Below, piece after piece: positions 26,388-35,621 of a stretch of 64,000 nucleotides of DNA. Location of the stretch: contig CAVZWW010000003.1 in the NCBI GenBank assembly GCA_963779225.1, positions 744,001-808,000 on the forward strand, given 5' to 3'. The position numbers and the translations under genes were made by a program. The stretch comes from CAVPCZ01 sp963779225. Its GTDB lineage: Bacteria > Bacteroidota > Ignavibacteria > UBA10030 > UBA6906. The notes beneath the pieces were generated by a model. The model was given only the letters and a program-made list of their open reading frames with translations, had not been told where the DNA came from and searched no databases. Position 1 is the first letter of the stretch. Each line of letters opens with the position of its first letter.

Positions 26388-26732
26388 ATGTCCATCAAAA
26401 CCTCAACGCTTCCTGAAGGCGGTATCGGGCTGATAGAGCCGCGCGGGTCTCTCGTTGGCGGAGATGAAACTGTGGAACTCCGCCAGGCGGTTGCGGGATT
26501 TGCTGAACGGGAATACACCAAGCTCATCATCGACCTGAGCCACGTGACGTATCTGAACAGTACCGCCATCGGCGTGCTGGTCTCGGCCCAGGCAACATTC
26601 GCCCGGATCCACGGCAAGCTGAAACTCTGCGGCATCAACAAAAATATCCAGAACATCTTTGTGATCACGAAGCTGACGTTGGTGTTTGACGTATATGACA
26701 CGCGTGCGGAGGCGATCACGAGCTTCACCTAG
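26388..26732 (+). CDS. STAS-domain anti-sigma factor antagonist, paralogue 2
   Basis: 114 residues, a single STAS domain about two-thirds identical to the protein at 6867-7220. It shares the stretches GSLVGGDET, VTYLNSTAIGVLVSA and NIFVITKLTLVFDV. Start ATG 26388 has GGAGG six bases upstream. It differs from paralogue 1 in being under a sigma70-type promoter and in lying only seven bases before the cyclase/ATPase gene, so the two are almost certainly co-transcribed. That neighbour may be its effector, but no kinase or phosphatase that would control its phosphorylation is nearby. Confidence 0.88.
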   Translation: MSIKTSTLPEGGIGLIEPRGSLVGGDETVELRQAVAGFAEREYTKLIIDLSHVTYLNSTAIGVLVSAQATFARIHGKLKLCGINKNIQNIFVITKLTLVFDVYDTRAEAITSFT

Positions 26733-26739
26733 GCTTCCC

Positions 26740-29514
26740 ATGCAGTGCCCAGCATGCGCGACGGAAATCCCGGAGCACTCCCGCTTCTGTCTGCAATGCG
26801 GTACGACGCTCGGCCCCACGCCGGCGCCGAACCGTCTTCCCATTGATGGCTTCTCCCTTCTGCAGCGATACATCCCGCGGGATCTGGCCGAGCGCATTCT
26901 TGCCGCCGGAAAACAGATCGAGAGCGAGCGCCGCCTTGTCACCGTCCTGTTTGCGGATGTCACGGGGTTTTCCGCCCTCTCCGAAAAAATGGATCCCGAA
27001 GATCTGTCGGCGATCCTCAATGAATGTTTTGCCGGACTGATCTCCATCGTTCTGCGCTACGAGGGGACCATTGACAAGTTCATCGGCGACGGAATCATGG
27101 CGATTTTCGGGGCCCCGCTGGCCCATGAGAATGATCCCGAACGCTCGGTGCGGTGTGCGCTGGATATGGTGGCCGACATCGAACGGTTCAATGCCCACCG
27201 TTCGAACGATCTCTCCGGTCCGCTCGGCCTCCATATCGGCCTCCACTCCGGCATGGTCATAGCCGGAAACGTGGGAAGTGATCTGCGCATGGACTATTCG
27301 GTCATCGGCGATACGGTGAACCTTGCGTCGCGCCTGGTGGAAATCGCCCCACGGGGGGAGATATACCTTTCGACCGAGACGCACAAGCTGGTGGCGGATG
27401 TGGTCACTGCCGGCGGTCCGATTGCGGTGACCCTCCGGGGCAAGACCGCTCCCGTGGAGGTGTATGCCCTGCAGGGCCTGCGGGCGGAAGCCGATCGCAA
27501 AGCCGCAATGATCGGGAAAGACCAGTTCGTCGGCCGGCGTGTTGAACTCGAAAACATCGGACGAACCCTGGATGCCATGCTGCAGAAGGCCCACGTCCGC
27601 CTGGGCATCCGCGGCGAAGCGGGAGTGGGCAAGTCGCGCCTGAAAGCCGAGCTGATGAAGCTTGCCTATCAGCGCGGCATTGCCGCTGTTGAGGGGGCCT
27701 GCTCCAGTTTCGAAACCAGCACACCCTACTATCTCTGGTCGGCGCTTATCCGGAATCTGCTCAAGATTCCCTCCGAAACAAACGAGACCGTGATCCGGGA
27801 ACGGCTCCGGCAGCAGCTGCAATCGTACGGGCTGGAGGAGCACACGCCGTATCTCGCCACACTGCTGTCGGTACGCTACGGCGAGATTATGCTGGTGGAT
27901 GAGAAGATCCGCAAGCAGCGGATCTTTCAGGGCGTGCGCGCACTGCTGAGTGCGGTTTCTCTCCGCCGCCCCGTGGTGTTCATTCTGGAAGACCTGCACT
28001 GGATCGACCGCTTCTCCCAGGAACTGCTGGAGTATATTTTCGGGGATTCCACCGGAGCGGTTCTCTCGCTTTTTGTCCTCACCTTCCGCAATGAATATGC
28101 CCATGTACGCCTTCTGGAAGGATGGACACTGATTGATCTGAACCGCCTCAGCCCGGAAGATGCCCGGCGACTCGTGCTGAACCGCCTCAATGCCGAGAGC
28201 GTTCCCCCGGAGGTGGAGGCGTTCATCCTGCAGCGTTCGGAAGGGAATCCGTTCTTCATACAGGAGATCATCAAGACTCTGGTGGACAAAAAGATTGTCA
28301 GCGTCAAGCGGCACAAGGTGGAGCTGCTGACGGACAATATCGCCGCGGTGGTGCCGGGGACTATTCAGGGCATCATCATGGCGCGGATCGACAGGCTGCA
28401 GGACAGCATCAAGGAGGTGCTCTTCGGCGCGTCGGTCATCGGCCGTGAGTTCTCGCGGCCGCTCCTCGAAGAAGTGGTGGGAAATCAGCGCGATCTCGTG
28501 CCGACTCTTGCCGAGCTGGGCTCCCTGGAGCTGATCCTCGAAAAGGACGAAGCACGGGAATTCGAGTATCTGTTCAAGCACTTCCTGATCCAGGAAGTGG
28601 CGTACAATACGATGCTCGTGAACAAACGGAAGGAACTTCACGCCTCCATTGCCCGGGCTATCGAACATCTCTATCCGGACCGCCTGGTGGAATACTACGA
28701 GCTGCTGGCCTTTCACTATGAGAAGGCGGAATTGTGGGACAAGGCCGCGGAGTATCTCAGCCGGTCCGGCCACAAAGTGCGACAGATGTATTCGCGCGAG
28801 GAATCGGAAGGGTTCTTCGAACGCAAGGAAGTCGCGGTGAAGAAGCTGTATCAGTCAGGCGGCGCCAAAGCGGGGCTGCCGGCCATGCTCAAGGCGATCG
28901 CCCTGCCCCTGCTGGCCATGCTTGTACCGATTCTTCCCATCTTCATGTTCGCACGCATACTGGGTACGGCCCGGAGCGACTTCTGGGTGGAACAGCTCGT
29001 GATTGGCGCTTGCATCAGCCTTCTGCTTGTGTGGTATGCCCTTTCTCTCTGGTACCTCGGCGTTGTACCGTTCCTGCGGGGAAGCCCGCGGTTATACGAC
29101 CTGATGGAAGACCGTGTGCGCATACTCTTCCGGGACGGCACATCCATCGGGATCCATTTCTCAGAGATCGATCGTGTGCGCCTGTGGGATGCAAAGACCA
29201 ATCTCCTGCGCCCGCTGCGGTACCGGATTCTGGATCCGTTCGGACGGCTTGACGGTACCGAACCCCTGACGGTGCGGTCATGGTTCCAGGAGGTGTTACT
29301 GAATATGCTGCCGCCGTATTCGTTCGGTTTGGGCACGGGCAAGGCGGAGATTCATATCCGTCTGCATGACGGTGCGACCGTGTCCAGGTTCTTTTTCCCG
29401 TGGGTGAATACGGCGATGCGCAGCAAACTCCTGAGCATCCACCCGTCCGATACGAAGGAATTCTATGTGCAATGTGAAGTCGCGCTCATGAAGTGGGGAA
29501 AGCAGCAGATATGA
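26740..29514 (+). CDS. Zinc-ribbon / class III nucleotide cyclase / AAA ATPase / membrane fusion protein
   Basis: 924 residues. Residues 3-20 form a zinc ribbon (CPAC...CLQC). Residues ~65-240 form a class III cyclase domain with both metal-binding Asp residues (LFADVTGF and FIGDGIMAIFG), the preceding Lys, and GDTVNLASR. Residues ~265-560 form an AAA-type ATPase with Walker A GEAGVGKSR and Walker B-like VVFILEDLHW. A helical region follows, then two hydrophobic helices (~716-737 and ~752-775) and a C-terminal soluble domain of ~150 residues with no recognised family. Cyclase-ATPase fusions are known regulators; the membrane segment and last domain are unusual. It should make cAMP or cGMP if active. 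Confidence 0.9.
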   Translation: MQCPACATEIPEHSRFCLQCGTTLGPTPAPNRLPIDGFSLLQRYIPRDLAERILAAGKQIESERRLVTVLFADVTGFSALSEKMDPEDLSAILNECFAGLISIVLRYEGTIDKFIGDGIMAIFGAPLAHENDPERSVRCALDMVADIERFNAHRSNDLSGPLGLHIGLHSGMVIAGNVGSDLRMDYSVIGDTVNLASRLVEIAPRGEIYLSTETHKLVADVVTAGGPIAVTLRGKTAPVEVYALQGLRAEADRKAAMIGKDQFVGRRVELENIGRTLDAMLQKAHVRLGIRGEAGVGKSRLKAELMKLAYQRGIAAVEGACSSFETSTPYYLWSALIRNLLKIPSETNETVIRERLRQQLQSYGLEEHTPYLATLLSVRYGEIMLVDEKIRKQRIFQGVRALLSAVSLRRPVVFILEDLHWIDRFSQELLEYIFGDSTGAVLSLFVLTFRNEYAHVRLLEGWTLIDLNRLSPEDARRLVLNRLNAESVPPEVEAFILQRSEGNPFFIQEIIKTLVDKKIVSVKRHKVELLTDNIAAVVPGTIQGIIMARIDRLQDSIKEVLFGASVIGREFSRPLLEEVVGNQRDLVPTLAELGSLELILEKDEAREFEYLFKHFLIQEVAYNTMLVNKRKELHASIARAIEHLYPDRLVEYYELLAFHYEKAELWDKAAEYLSRSGHKVRQMYSREESEGFFERKEVAVKKLYQSGGAKAGLPAMLKAIALPLLAMLVPILPIFMFARILGTARSDFWVEQLVIGACISLLLVWYALSLWYLGVVPFLRGSPRLYDLMEDRVRILFRDGTSIGIHFSEIDRVRLWDAKTNLLRPLRYRILDPFGRLDGTEPLTVRSWFQEVLLNMLPPYSFGLGTGKAEIHIRLHDGATVSRFFFPWVNTAMRSKLLSIHPSDTKEFYVQCEVALMKWGKQQI

Positions 29515-30209
29515 ACAGAGCCGGAAGCGCCGGGCGGTCGCACATATGGCTGGTGCTCTGCGTCGCGGGGATCGTCTGGAGTGCCGCCGGCCGTGCGCAG
29601 GAACGCGATCTCCAGTTTGCCCGCGAACTGGTGGAATTGGTGACTCTGGACTCGACGATCCGTCTGGACATCCGCTATGCGACCCCCGACAACTTCATGG
29701 GCCGGACGATGTATTCGCAGGCGAGGGCGTTTCTCCAGCGTCCCGCCGCCGACGCTCTCATCCGTGTCCTCCATGCCCTGCGCGCACAGGGATACGGTCT
29801 CATGATCTTTGACGGGTACCGCCCCTGGTCGGTGACCAAAGAATTCTGGGACGCGACGCCGCCGGCAAAACGGAAATTCGTCGCCGATCCGGCCAAAGGG
29901 TCGAAGCACAACCGCGGTTGTGCGGTTGATCTGACGCTGTATGAATTGCGGACCGGCCTGAAAGTGCGCATGCCGAGTGGGTATGACGACTTCACCGAAA
30001 AGGCCTCAAGCAGTTATCCAGGCGGGACGGCGGAAGAGCGGCGCTTGCGGGGAGTGTTGCGAGCCGCCATGGAGAAGGAAGGGTTTCGCGTCGAACCGGG
30101 AGAATGGTGGCATTTCGACCACCGGGAGTGGCGGCGCTACCCCTTGCTCGACATCCCGTTTGAACAGTTGGCCACTCCTGTCCCGGCTGCTGTGCCTGCG
30201 CCCCGGTAG
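29511..30209 (+). CDS. D-alanyl-D-alanine dipeptidase (VanX/DdpX-like, M15D)
   Basis: 232 residues with a signal peptide (~1-30). Zinc motif SKHNRGCAVDLTL matches SxHxxGxAxD, and GEWWHFDH supplies the catalytic Glu and third zinc His. It cleaves D-Ala-D-Ala, releasing D-Ala from peptidoglycan-derived dipeptide. The signal peptide suggests a periplasmic enzyme for recycling. No vanH/vanA-type ligase lies near, so vancomycin resistance is not implied. Its ATG overlaps the cyclase stop by four bases, so it is translated from the STAS-cyclase message. Confidence 0.9.
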   Translation: MNRAGSAGRSHIWLVLCVAGIVWSAAGRAQERDLQFARELVELVTLDSTIRLDIRYATPDNFMGRTMYSQARAFLQRPAADALIRVLHALRAQGYGLMIFDGYRPWSVTKEFWDATPPAKRKFVADPAKGSKHNRGCAVDLTLYELRTGLKVRMPSGYDDFTEKASSSYPGGTAEERRLRGVLRAAMEKEGFRVEPGEWWHFDHREWRRYPLLDIPFEQLATPVPAAVPAPR

Positions 30210-30354
30210 GTGACCGGTCGAGAGCCCCCGCAGCCAACTTGCCATCGCGGAGCCACACGGCAAATCCTTCCACCGGGGAAGGTCGTATCCATAGAAACGC
30301 CCCCTGTCTCCGGGGCAAGGGTATACGTCTGAACTTTTCTCAGGTGCGATTCTC

Positions 30355-31593
30355 TCACGACGGCGAAAACGCCGCAAGAATCTCCACCGTCGACGTCCCC
30401 GGAAACATATCCATCGGCACGGCCCGCGTGAGCGTGTAACCGGATGTTTTCCAGCGGTTTACTTCTGAGGCGACCAGATCGATGTTGCAGAATATGTGGA
30501 CGACCAGGCCGGGACCCGAGGCTGCGATGGTTTCCAGCACTCCTTCGGCCGTTCCTCCGCGCGGCGGGTCGAGCAGCACACGGTCTTCCCTGCGGCACTG
30601 CCGGAGAAGTGTGTGGACCGCGGGGGCGTTCAAATTGTTTCTGACAAATCGGGTCTGACCGAGCCCGAAGTGTTTTGCATTCTCCTGTGCGGCATCGATC
30701 GCATCGGGAGAGATATCGGCGCCCACAATTCTTCGGACGCGCCCGGCGAGGGAGAGGCCGAACAACCCGTACCCGCAATACAGATCGTAGAGCGTGCCGG
30801 AGATCGGCGTGCCGAGGAGCAGGGCGGCCTGCTCCACCATCGTGTCGAGCATTCCCTGGTTCACCTGCGAGAAGGCCAGAGGTCCGTACACAAATCGTCT
30901 GCCCGCCGTGCGATGGGAGAGAGTTTTCGATCCGTACAGACGCAGGAGTTTCCCGGGCGATCCGGTTGATCGGGTGCCGAGATAATACCGCCCGCCTGAA
31001 TCATCTTCGTACAGAAATACACCGGCCACCGGCAACCCTGAAGCCGTAAGCCCTTTCGACACAGCATTTGCCGCCTTCACCACATCCCGTTCGATCTGGC
31101 GTACGGTAAGCAGGGCGATACATTCCCGGTCGTTTCCCTTAAGTACTACATACTGCAGCATTTCCTGAAGCGCTCCCGCCTGCGGGCGGGCGAGCAATTC
31201 CCCGACACGACGGTACACCCTTGCATGCCATTCCGGTTCAATCGCACACTGGAATACGGGCACGGCTCCGCCGCTTTCCCCTTCCGGATCAATCAGACCC
31301 AGAATGCGGTCACGTCCGGCGCGGAACAGCTTGCGTTTGCTGACGGTCCTGTAGCCCCTTCCGCTAAAGGAGGGAATCAGCGGGTCGAGCGCACAAGAGG
31401 GTATTGTTGCTGACCAGAACTGTTGCAGTGCAGCCTGCTTGGCCCGGATCTCATCCTCGTACGGCAGGCGTGAGGCCCAGCAGAGCCGGCAGATCTCTCC
31501 TTTGGGCGTGCGGCAGAAGGATCCTTGAGGGGTGAAGGCACCCGGGCGCACGGTGAGTGCGGCACGGGTCCAAAAAACGTCAAAAAGTTCCAT
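30355..31593 (-). CDS. TrmA/RumA-family RNA (uracil-5)-methyltransferase
   Basis: 412 residues. SAM-binding motif DLYCGYGLFGLSLAGRV, motif LLDPPRGG, and the catalytic Cys in HIFCNIDL (usually SCNP here, so the surroundings are unusual). The general-base Glu near the end is in TVEILAAF. An N-terminal CX7CX2C (CRTPKGEICRLC) fits the [4Fe-4S] cluster of the RlmD/RlmC type. It lacks an N-terminal TRAM domain. It probably methylates a uridine of 23S rRNA or tRNA; the exact position cannot be told. Start ATG 31593 is preferred over 31614 by similarity of the N-terminus, with low certainty. Confidence 0.85.
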   Translation of the reverse strand: MELFDVFWTRAALTVRPGAFTPQGSFCRTPKGEICRLCWASRLPYEDEIRAKQAALQQFWSATIPSCALDPLIPSFSGRGYRTVSKRKLFRAGRDRILGLIDPEGESGGAVPVFQCAIEPEWHARVYRRVGELLARPQAGALQEMLQYVVLKGNDRECIALLTVRQIERDVVKAANAVSKGLTASGLPVAGVFLYEDDSGGRYYLGTRSTGSPGKLLRLYGSKTLSHRTAGRRFVYGPLAFSQVNQGMLDTMVEQAALLLGTPISGTLYDLYCGYGLFGLSLAGRVRRIVGADISPDAIDAAQENAKHFGLGQTRFVRNNLNAPAVHTLLRQCRREDRVLLDPPRGGTAEGVLETIAASGPGLVVHIFCNIDLVASEVNRWKTSGYTLTRAVPMDMFPGTSTVEILAAFSPS

Positions 31594-31727
31594 TACCATG
31601 AACTGGCCCAACACACGTTGAAGAAGACCTTCTTATGCGAAGGTGTTCACCTTGCCGGTGAACGACACGGAGAGGGTGTTGAGGCAGCAGATGGCAGGAG
31701 ATACGATTATTGCTTCCGCCGCTTTTC

Positions 31728-32090
31728 TTACGCCAGAAGCCGCTTGATTGAAAGCTCGAGATAGTCCAGATCGAACGGTTTGGTGATATACTCGTCTGCC
31801 CCCAGAAGCATACTTTCCGAACCCACCGAAAACCCCAACCGTCCTGTCAGCATGATGACCTTGGTGGGCAGCTTTTGCTCCCTGATGTACTTCAGCACAT
31901 CTATGCCTGTCTTGCGCGGCATGTTGATGTCGAGCAGGGCGATCTGATATTGCTCCTGCTGGAGTCGGGCGATGGCCGCCTCGCCGTCTTCCGCTTCATC
32001 GATCAGGTACCCTGCCGCTCCCAGCTGCTCATGCAGGAGCCTGCGAAGAGGTTCTTCATCATCAGCGATGAGTATTCTGGTCTGTGCCAT
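31728..32090 (-). CDS. Stand-alone response regulator receiver protein (CheY-like)
   Basis: 120 residues, a single receiver domain. The acidic pair is in IADDEEP, the phosphoacceptor Asp in LLDINMPRKTG, the switch Thr in MLTGR and the conserved Lys in ITKPFDLDYL. No output domain. ATG 32090 is used because it begins the first strand; a well-formed promoter lies 28 bases upstream. No kinase is adjacent, so its partner is encoded elsewhere (or could be the kinase at 3367). Confidence 0.93.
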   Translation of the reverse strand: MAQTRILIADDEEPLRRLLHEQLGAAGYLIDEAEDGEAAIARLQQEQYQIALLDINMPRKTGIDVLKYIREQKLPTKVIMLTGRLGFSVGSESMLLGADEYITKPFDLDYLELSIKRLLA

Positions 32091-32117
32091 GGTGGCATTC
32101 TTCCCCAAAGTCCATCG

Positions 32118-32146
32118 TATATAGGGATTCTCTCGCAAAAATGCAA
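32118..32146 (-). promoter_or_regulatory. Sigma70 promoter for the receiver gene
   Basis: Minus strand: TTGCAT (32146-32141), 17-bp spacer, TATATA (32123-32118). The predicted start near 32111 gives a 21-base leader. Confidence 0.6.
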
Positions 32147-32264
32147 CCTTGCGGGTAGTTTAGATGAACCCGATGCATGGTTGATTCCAGATATTGGATG
32201 GATCCACAGCATCGAAGAGCCCAGGAAGGAATCACAGGGCACGTTTCTGTAGGAAGAGGCCCTT

Positions 32265-34514
32265 ATGAACCAGCACAGGCACCGTACGGTCGCGTTGTTG
32301 TGTGCGATCTTTATCATGACACAGCATTTGCCGGCGCAGGAACAGACTATTGCCTTTCGGGAGACGTTCGATGACGGAACACCGCCGGGCTTGCCAGCCG
32401 GCTGGCATTCGTCACAGGCGCGGAGTGCGGGAATCAACGATTTCTCAACAACATCATCGAGTCCATATTCCACTCCGAACTCAGTGATGGCGACAAATGC
32501 GACAATTGCGCAGTGGCTGGCCAGTCCGGCGGTCTTTTGCGGATCCGGGGGAGTTGAACGCCTTCAGTTCGTGGTACGCAGGTCGGGTACATTCGGTGCC
32601 GCCGTCGTGGTGGAGGTTTCACTGGACAGCGGATTGTCCTACCCGCACTATGCGGGGACTGTGCCAAGAGCACTCGGGGCCGGGACGTATCAGTCATGCG
32701 AGATCATGCTGCCACCGGTCTGCGCGAGTGCTGCAGTTGTGTCGTTTCGCTGGCGGATTCTTCCTGATGCCACGGGAACAAGCGGCACGATCCGCTTCGA
32801 TGATATTGTCCTCCGGACACACACGGGGACTCCCGTCGCCGGGGATTCACTGGTTGTCAACGAGATTATGTACTCGCCCGGTGTGCAGGAACCGGAGTGG
32901 ATCGAGGTGTACAACAGAGGAACAGGGCCCGTCGATCTGCGCGACTGGACGATCGCCGATGCTCTGGCGGCACCAGGAAAGAAAATCACCGGTTCGCCGG
33001 TGTCCGTTCAGTCCGGAGACCATGCGGTGCTTACGGGGGATTCGGCGGGTCTGCTGCGTGCACGGCCCGACATCCCTTCTCGGGTGGTTCCCGTGGCGGG
33101 ATTCCCCTCGTTGAACAACAGCGGAGATGTGATCCGTCTCTTCAACGTGTCCGGACGTCAGATTGACAGTGTGGCCTATTTTCCTCTGTGGGGCGGCGGA
33201 GTTTCGGTTTCGATGGAGCGAATTGACCCGGTCGGACCGTCCGGGGCGGCAGCCAACTGGGCAACCTGCGTCGACTCCTCCGGAGCGACACCGGGTCGTC
33301 CGAACAGCGTCCGGATACGCAATGACGATGTGCGTGCCGGCCGGTTGATCGTCATTGCCGACCCGCGTATCACCAACGTGACCGTGCGGGCACTTGTGCA
33401 CAATGCCGGCCGGAAACCGAGCGAAAGCTGCACTGTCCGTGTTTTTGACAACCTCCGGCGGGATAGTGCGGGCAACGCCGAAGAGATGCTCGCGTCAATG
33501 GAGCAGCCGGAGTCTATTGCTCCGGGCGATTCCGCATGGTGCGAGGGAGTTCTGTCGAATCCGGTGCCCGGGAAACACCTGCTGGTGGCGTTTGTGGAAT
33601 ACGGTCCGGACGAGCGCCCCGCCAACAACATGTCAGCGACCGAAGTGAACGTCCCGATTCCCAGCGGCGCTCTCATCATTAACGAAATCCTGTTTGCACC
33701 TCTCGCCGGCATGCCGGAGTATGTCGAGCTGCTGAATGTGAGTGGTACCACGCTGGACATCTGGGACTGCTGCGTCACCGATCGTCCGGCACCCTCGGGA
33801 AGCATCAACCGCTGGGTGTTGTCGTCCGGACCGCGTCGCATACAGCCGGAACAGTTTTTTGTGCTGGCATCGGACTCGAGTATCTTTTCCCGATTTCCCG
33901 CTTTTCACGGAAACCGGGAGTCCGGCCACATCATCGGGCAATCAAGCGGACTTGGTTTTAACAATGACGGAGATGCGGTCGTGCTGCTGGCGCCGTACGG
34001 CACACCAATCGACAGTGTGGAATACTCATCCTCCTGGCACACAAAGGATATAGGCGAAACAGCCGGACGTTCACTGGAGAAGATACACCCCGCGCTGGAC
34101 GGTCGTGATTTCCGGAACTGGGGAACCAGCGTGAGCCCCTATGGCGGCACACCGGGCTTCGTGAACAGTATAGCTGTTCAGCATCTGCCCCCGGTCGCAC
34201 ATCTCTCATGTGCACCAAATCCCTTTTCACCCGACGGAGACGGGAGGGATGATGTTGTCATCATCCGACATCAGCTCCCTCTCCGGTCCGGACTCGTGCG
34301 GATCCGCCTCTTTGATGTGCGGGGCCGGAAGATACGGGAGCTCCTCAACAGCGTTCCTGCCGGGGCGTACGGGGACGTGGTGTGGGACGGGCGGGACGAT
34401 GCGGGGCGGCCTGCGCGAATCGGGATCTACGTGGTATTCCTGGAAGGAATTGACGGACAAGGAGGAATAGTGGTGTCTGCCAAAACCACAGTCGTGCTGG
34501 CAAGGCGGCTATGA
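32265..34514 (+). CDS. Secreted lamin-tail-domain protein with FlgD-like C-terminal domain
   Basis: 749 residues. A signal peptide (~1-24) and a beta-sandwich N-domain are followed by a first lamin-tail domain (~198-345, starting VVNEIMYSPGVQEPEWIEVY). A linker with an Ig-like stretch and a second lamin-tail domain (~465-620, IINEILFAPLAGMPEYVELL) come next. The C-terminus (~640-749) begins PNPFSPDGDGRDD, a Ca-binding-like loop, and ends WDGRDDAGRPARIGIYVV, the FlgD-like/T9SS-associated fold of secreted FCB-group proteins. It is probably a surface or extracellular adhesin or scaffold. Start ATG 32265 has GAGG nearby. Confidence 0.87.
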   Translation: MNQHRHRTVALLCAIFIMTQHLPAQEQTIAFRETFDDGTPPGLPAGWHSSQARSAGINDFSTTSSSPYSTPNSVMATNATIAQWLASPAVFCGSGGVERLQFVVRRSGTFGAAVVVEVSLDSGLSYPHYAGTVPRALGAGTYQSCEIMLPPVCASAAVVSFRWRILPDATGTSGTIRFDDIVLRTHTGTPVAGDSLVVNEIMYSPGVQEPEWIEVYNRGTGPVDLRDWTIADALAAPGKKITGSPVSVQSGDHAVLTGDSAGLLRARPDIPSRVVPVAGFPSLNNSGDVIRLFNVSGRQIDSVAYFPLWGGGVSVSMERIDPVGPSGAAANWATCVDSSGATPGRPNSVRIRNDDVRAGRLIVIADPRITNVTVRALVHNAGRKPSESCTVRVFDNLRRDSAGNAEEMLASMEQPESIAPGDSAWCEGVLSNPVPGKHLLVAFVEYGPDERPANNMSATEVNVPIPSGALIINEILFAPLAGMPEYVELLNVSGTTLDIWDCCVTDRPAPSGSINRWVLSSGPRRIQPEQFFVLASDSSIFSRFPAFHGNRESGHIIGQSSGLGFNNDGDAVVLLAPYGTPIDSVEYSSSWHTKDIGETAGRSLEKIHPALDGRDFRNWGTSVSPYGGTPGFVNSIAVQHLPPVAHLSCAPNPFSPDGDGRDDVVIIRHQLPLRSGLVRIRLFDVRGRKIRELLNSVPAGAYGDVVWDGRDDAGRPARIGIYVVFLEGIDGQGGIVVSAKTTVVLARRL

Positions 34515-34630
34515 TGCAGTGCCGCCGCCAATGTTCCGTTTGACAGGCTCGATGGTTGTTTGCACTGGTTGAAGCGGTCCCGCACGGAGGGATGTCACGC
34601 TGGGAAGTTGCGGACACATAACGGCTGCCT

Positions 34631-35446
34631 CTAGAAATCGAAAAATACTCCTACGAGGCTGAATGTGGTCCGTTCACGATAGAACTGGCCGCGGTCGTCG
34701 AAGCCCGTGCGGTACGTATAGGCGACACGCAGCGCACTCCCGCTGCGCTCGAAGAATTTGATTCCGAACTGGTAGCTCTGTGTGGATCCCCAGGCTACCT
34801 CCGATTTCAGCTTAATGTCCATGGCCGCATAGAGCCGCACATCGGGCCGGAGAAGAACGTTGCCGGCTTCGAGACCGCATTGCACCACCCAGTGGCTCGA
34901 CTCTTCCGGGAGCGAGTGAAAATCCCAGCGGCCTCCCCCGTACACATGCCCTCCAAGCACCGGCAGGGCGAACGCTCCCAGGAGTGTGAGGAAGTCCTTC
35001 GCGTAGTTCACCGATTGTTTCTGTAGGATTTCGATCCCGTCATCCACGAGGTGCGCGCTGAAATGTCCGTATCCGGTACGGAGCACGAGGGTCTCGGAGA
35101 CCTTGATGTCCACAGGGAAGTCCACCGAAAAATCAGCTGTGACAACCTGGAGCACCCCCGGTTCCCGGAGAATGCTGGTGTGGACTGTGGCTCCAATTCC
35201 GGCCTGTACAGCATGCCCGCAGAATGTCACCTCCGCCACGGGTCGCATGGCACCAACGTGGCCGAGCCACTGGCGTGTCAGAAGATCTTTGTCGATACCA
35301 AGCTGGTGAGAGGTGCCGTCGGCGAGCAGGCGCGGGAAGAGACGTTGTTGGGGAAAGGCGGAGAATCGCACATGATCACGGGTTGTGTCGGGGGATTGTC
35401 CCCGCAATGACCATGGCTGCAGCAGTAGAAGCAGCGTGATGCTCAT
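34631..35446 (-). CDS. DUF1207-like outer-membrane protein
   Basis: 271 residues when started at ATG 35446, which gives a proper signal peptide (MSITLLLLLQPWSLRG). The mature part has alternating amphipathic strands and ends VGVFFDF with a terminal Phe, as in outer-membrane barrels. It resembles the uncharacterised DUF1207 family, common in the FCB group. An alternative ATG at 35614 would add 56 residues made mostly of four imperfect 11-residue repeats (35450-35581) and put the hydrophobic signal inside the chain, so I prefer 35446. No function is known. Confidence 0.7.
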   Translation of the reverse strand: MSITLLLLLQPWSLRGQSPDTTRDHVRFSAFPQQRLFPRLLADGTSHQLGIDKDLLTRQWLGHVGAMRPVAEVTFCGHAVQAGIGATVHTSILREPGVLQVVTADFSVDFPVDIKVSETLVLRTGYGHFSAHLVDDGIEILQKQSVNYAKDFLTLLGAFALPVLGGHVYGGGRWDFHSLPEESSHWVVQCGLEAGNVLLRPDVRLYAAMDIKLKSEVAWGSTQSYQFGIKFFERSGSALRVAYTYRTGFDDRGQFYRERTTFSLVGVFFDF

Positions 35447-35449
35447 CAG

Positions 35450-35581
35450 GCTGATGCTCCGTCCGTGCGCGAGGTGCCGGCGGCCGACACCCCGTCCGTG
35501 CGTGAAATGCCGAGGGCTGAGAGGCCATCCGGGTACGAAGTAGCAGTAGCGAAGAAACCAGCCACGCACGAAGTGACGGCG
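35450..35581 (-). repeat. Four imperfect tandem 33-nt repeats immediately upstream of the DUF1207-like start
   Basis: Four 33-base units on the minus strand: 35581-35549, 35548-35516, 35515-35483 and 35482-35450. If translated in the downstream frame they read RRHFVRGWFLR, YCYFVPGWPLS, PRHFTHGRGVG and RRHLAHGRSIS. Units 3 and 4 are closest in DNA sequence (CACGCACGGACGG versus CGCGCACGGACGG). They lie between the GNAT stop and the gene start, so they are either a coding extension or an untranslated minisatellite. Confidence 0.8.
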
Positions 35582-35621
35582 GAGGGCGACTGAGATGTTC
35601 AGGAGAATGGTCATGGAGAGG

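Noticed and set aside
26725..28773. 682-codon open frame on the minus strand opposite the cyclase/ATPase gene
   Set aside because: Composition is the reverse complement of conserved cyclase and ATPase motifs; not a gene.
29511..30209. Vancomycin resistance gene
   Set aside because: The dipeptidase has a signal peptide and no vanH/vanA-type partners; a recycling role is more likely.
30210..30354. Remnant gene between the VanX-like and methyltransferase genes
   Set aside because: A minus-strand frame looks protein-like for about 40 codons, but it is too short and lacks any motif; I see only a convergent intergenic region there.
35450..35581. CRISPR array at the 33-nt repeats
   Set aside because: Units are contiguous with no spacers, are imperfect, and no cas genes lie nearby.
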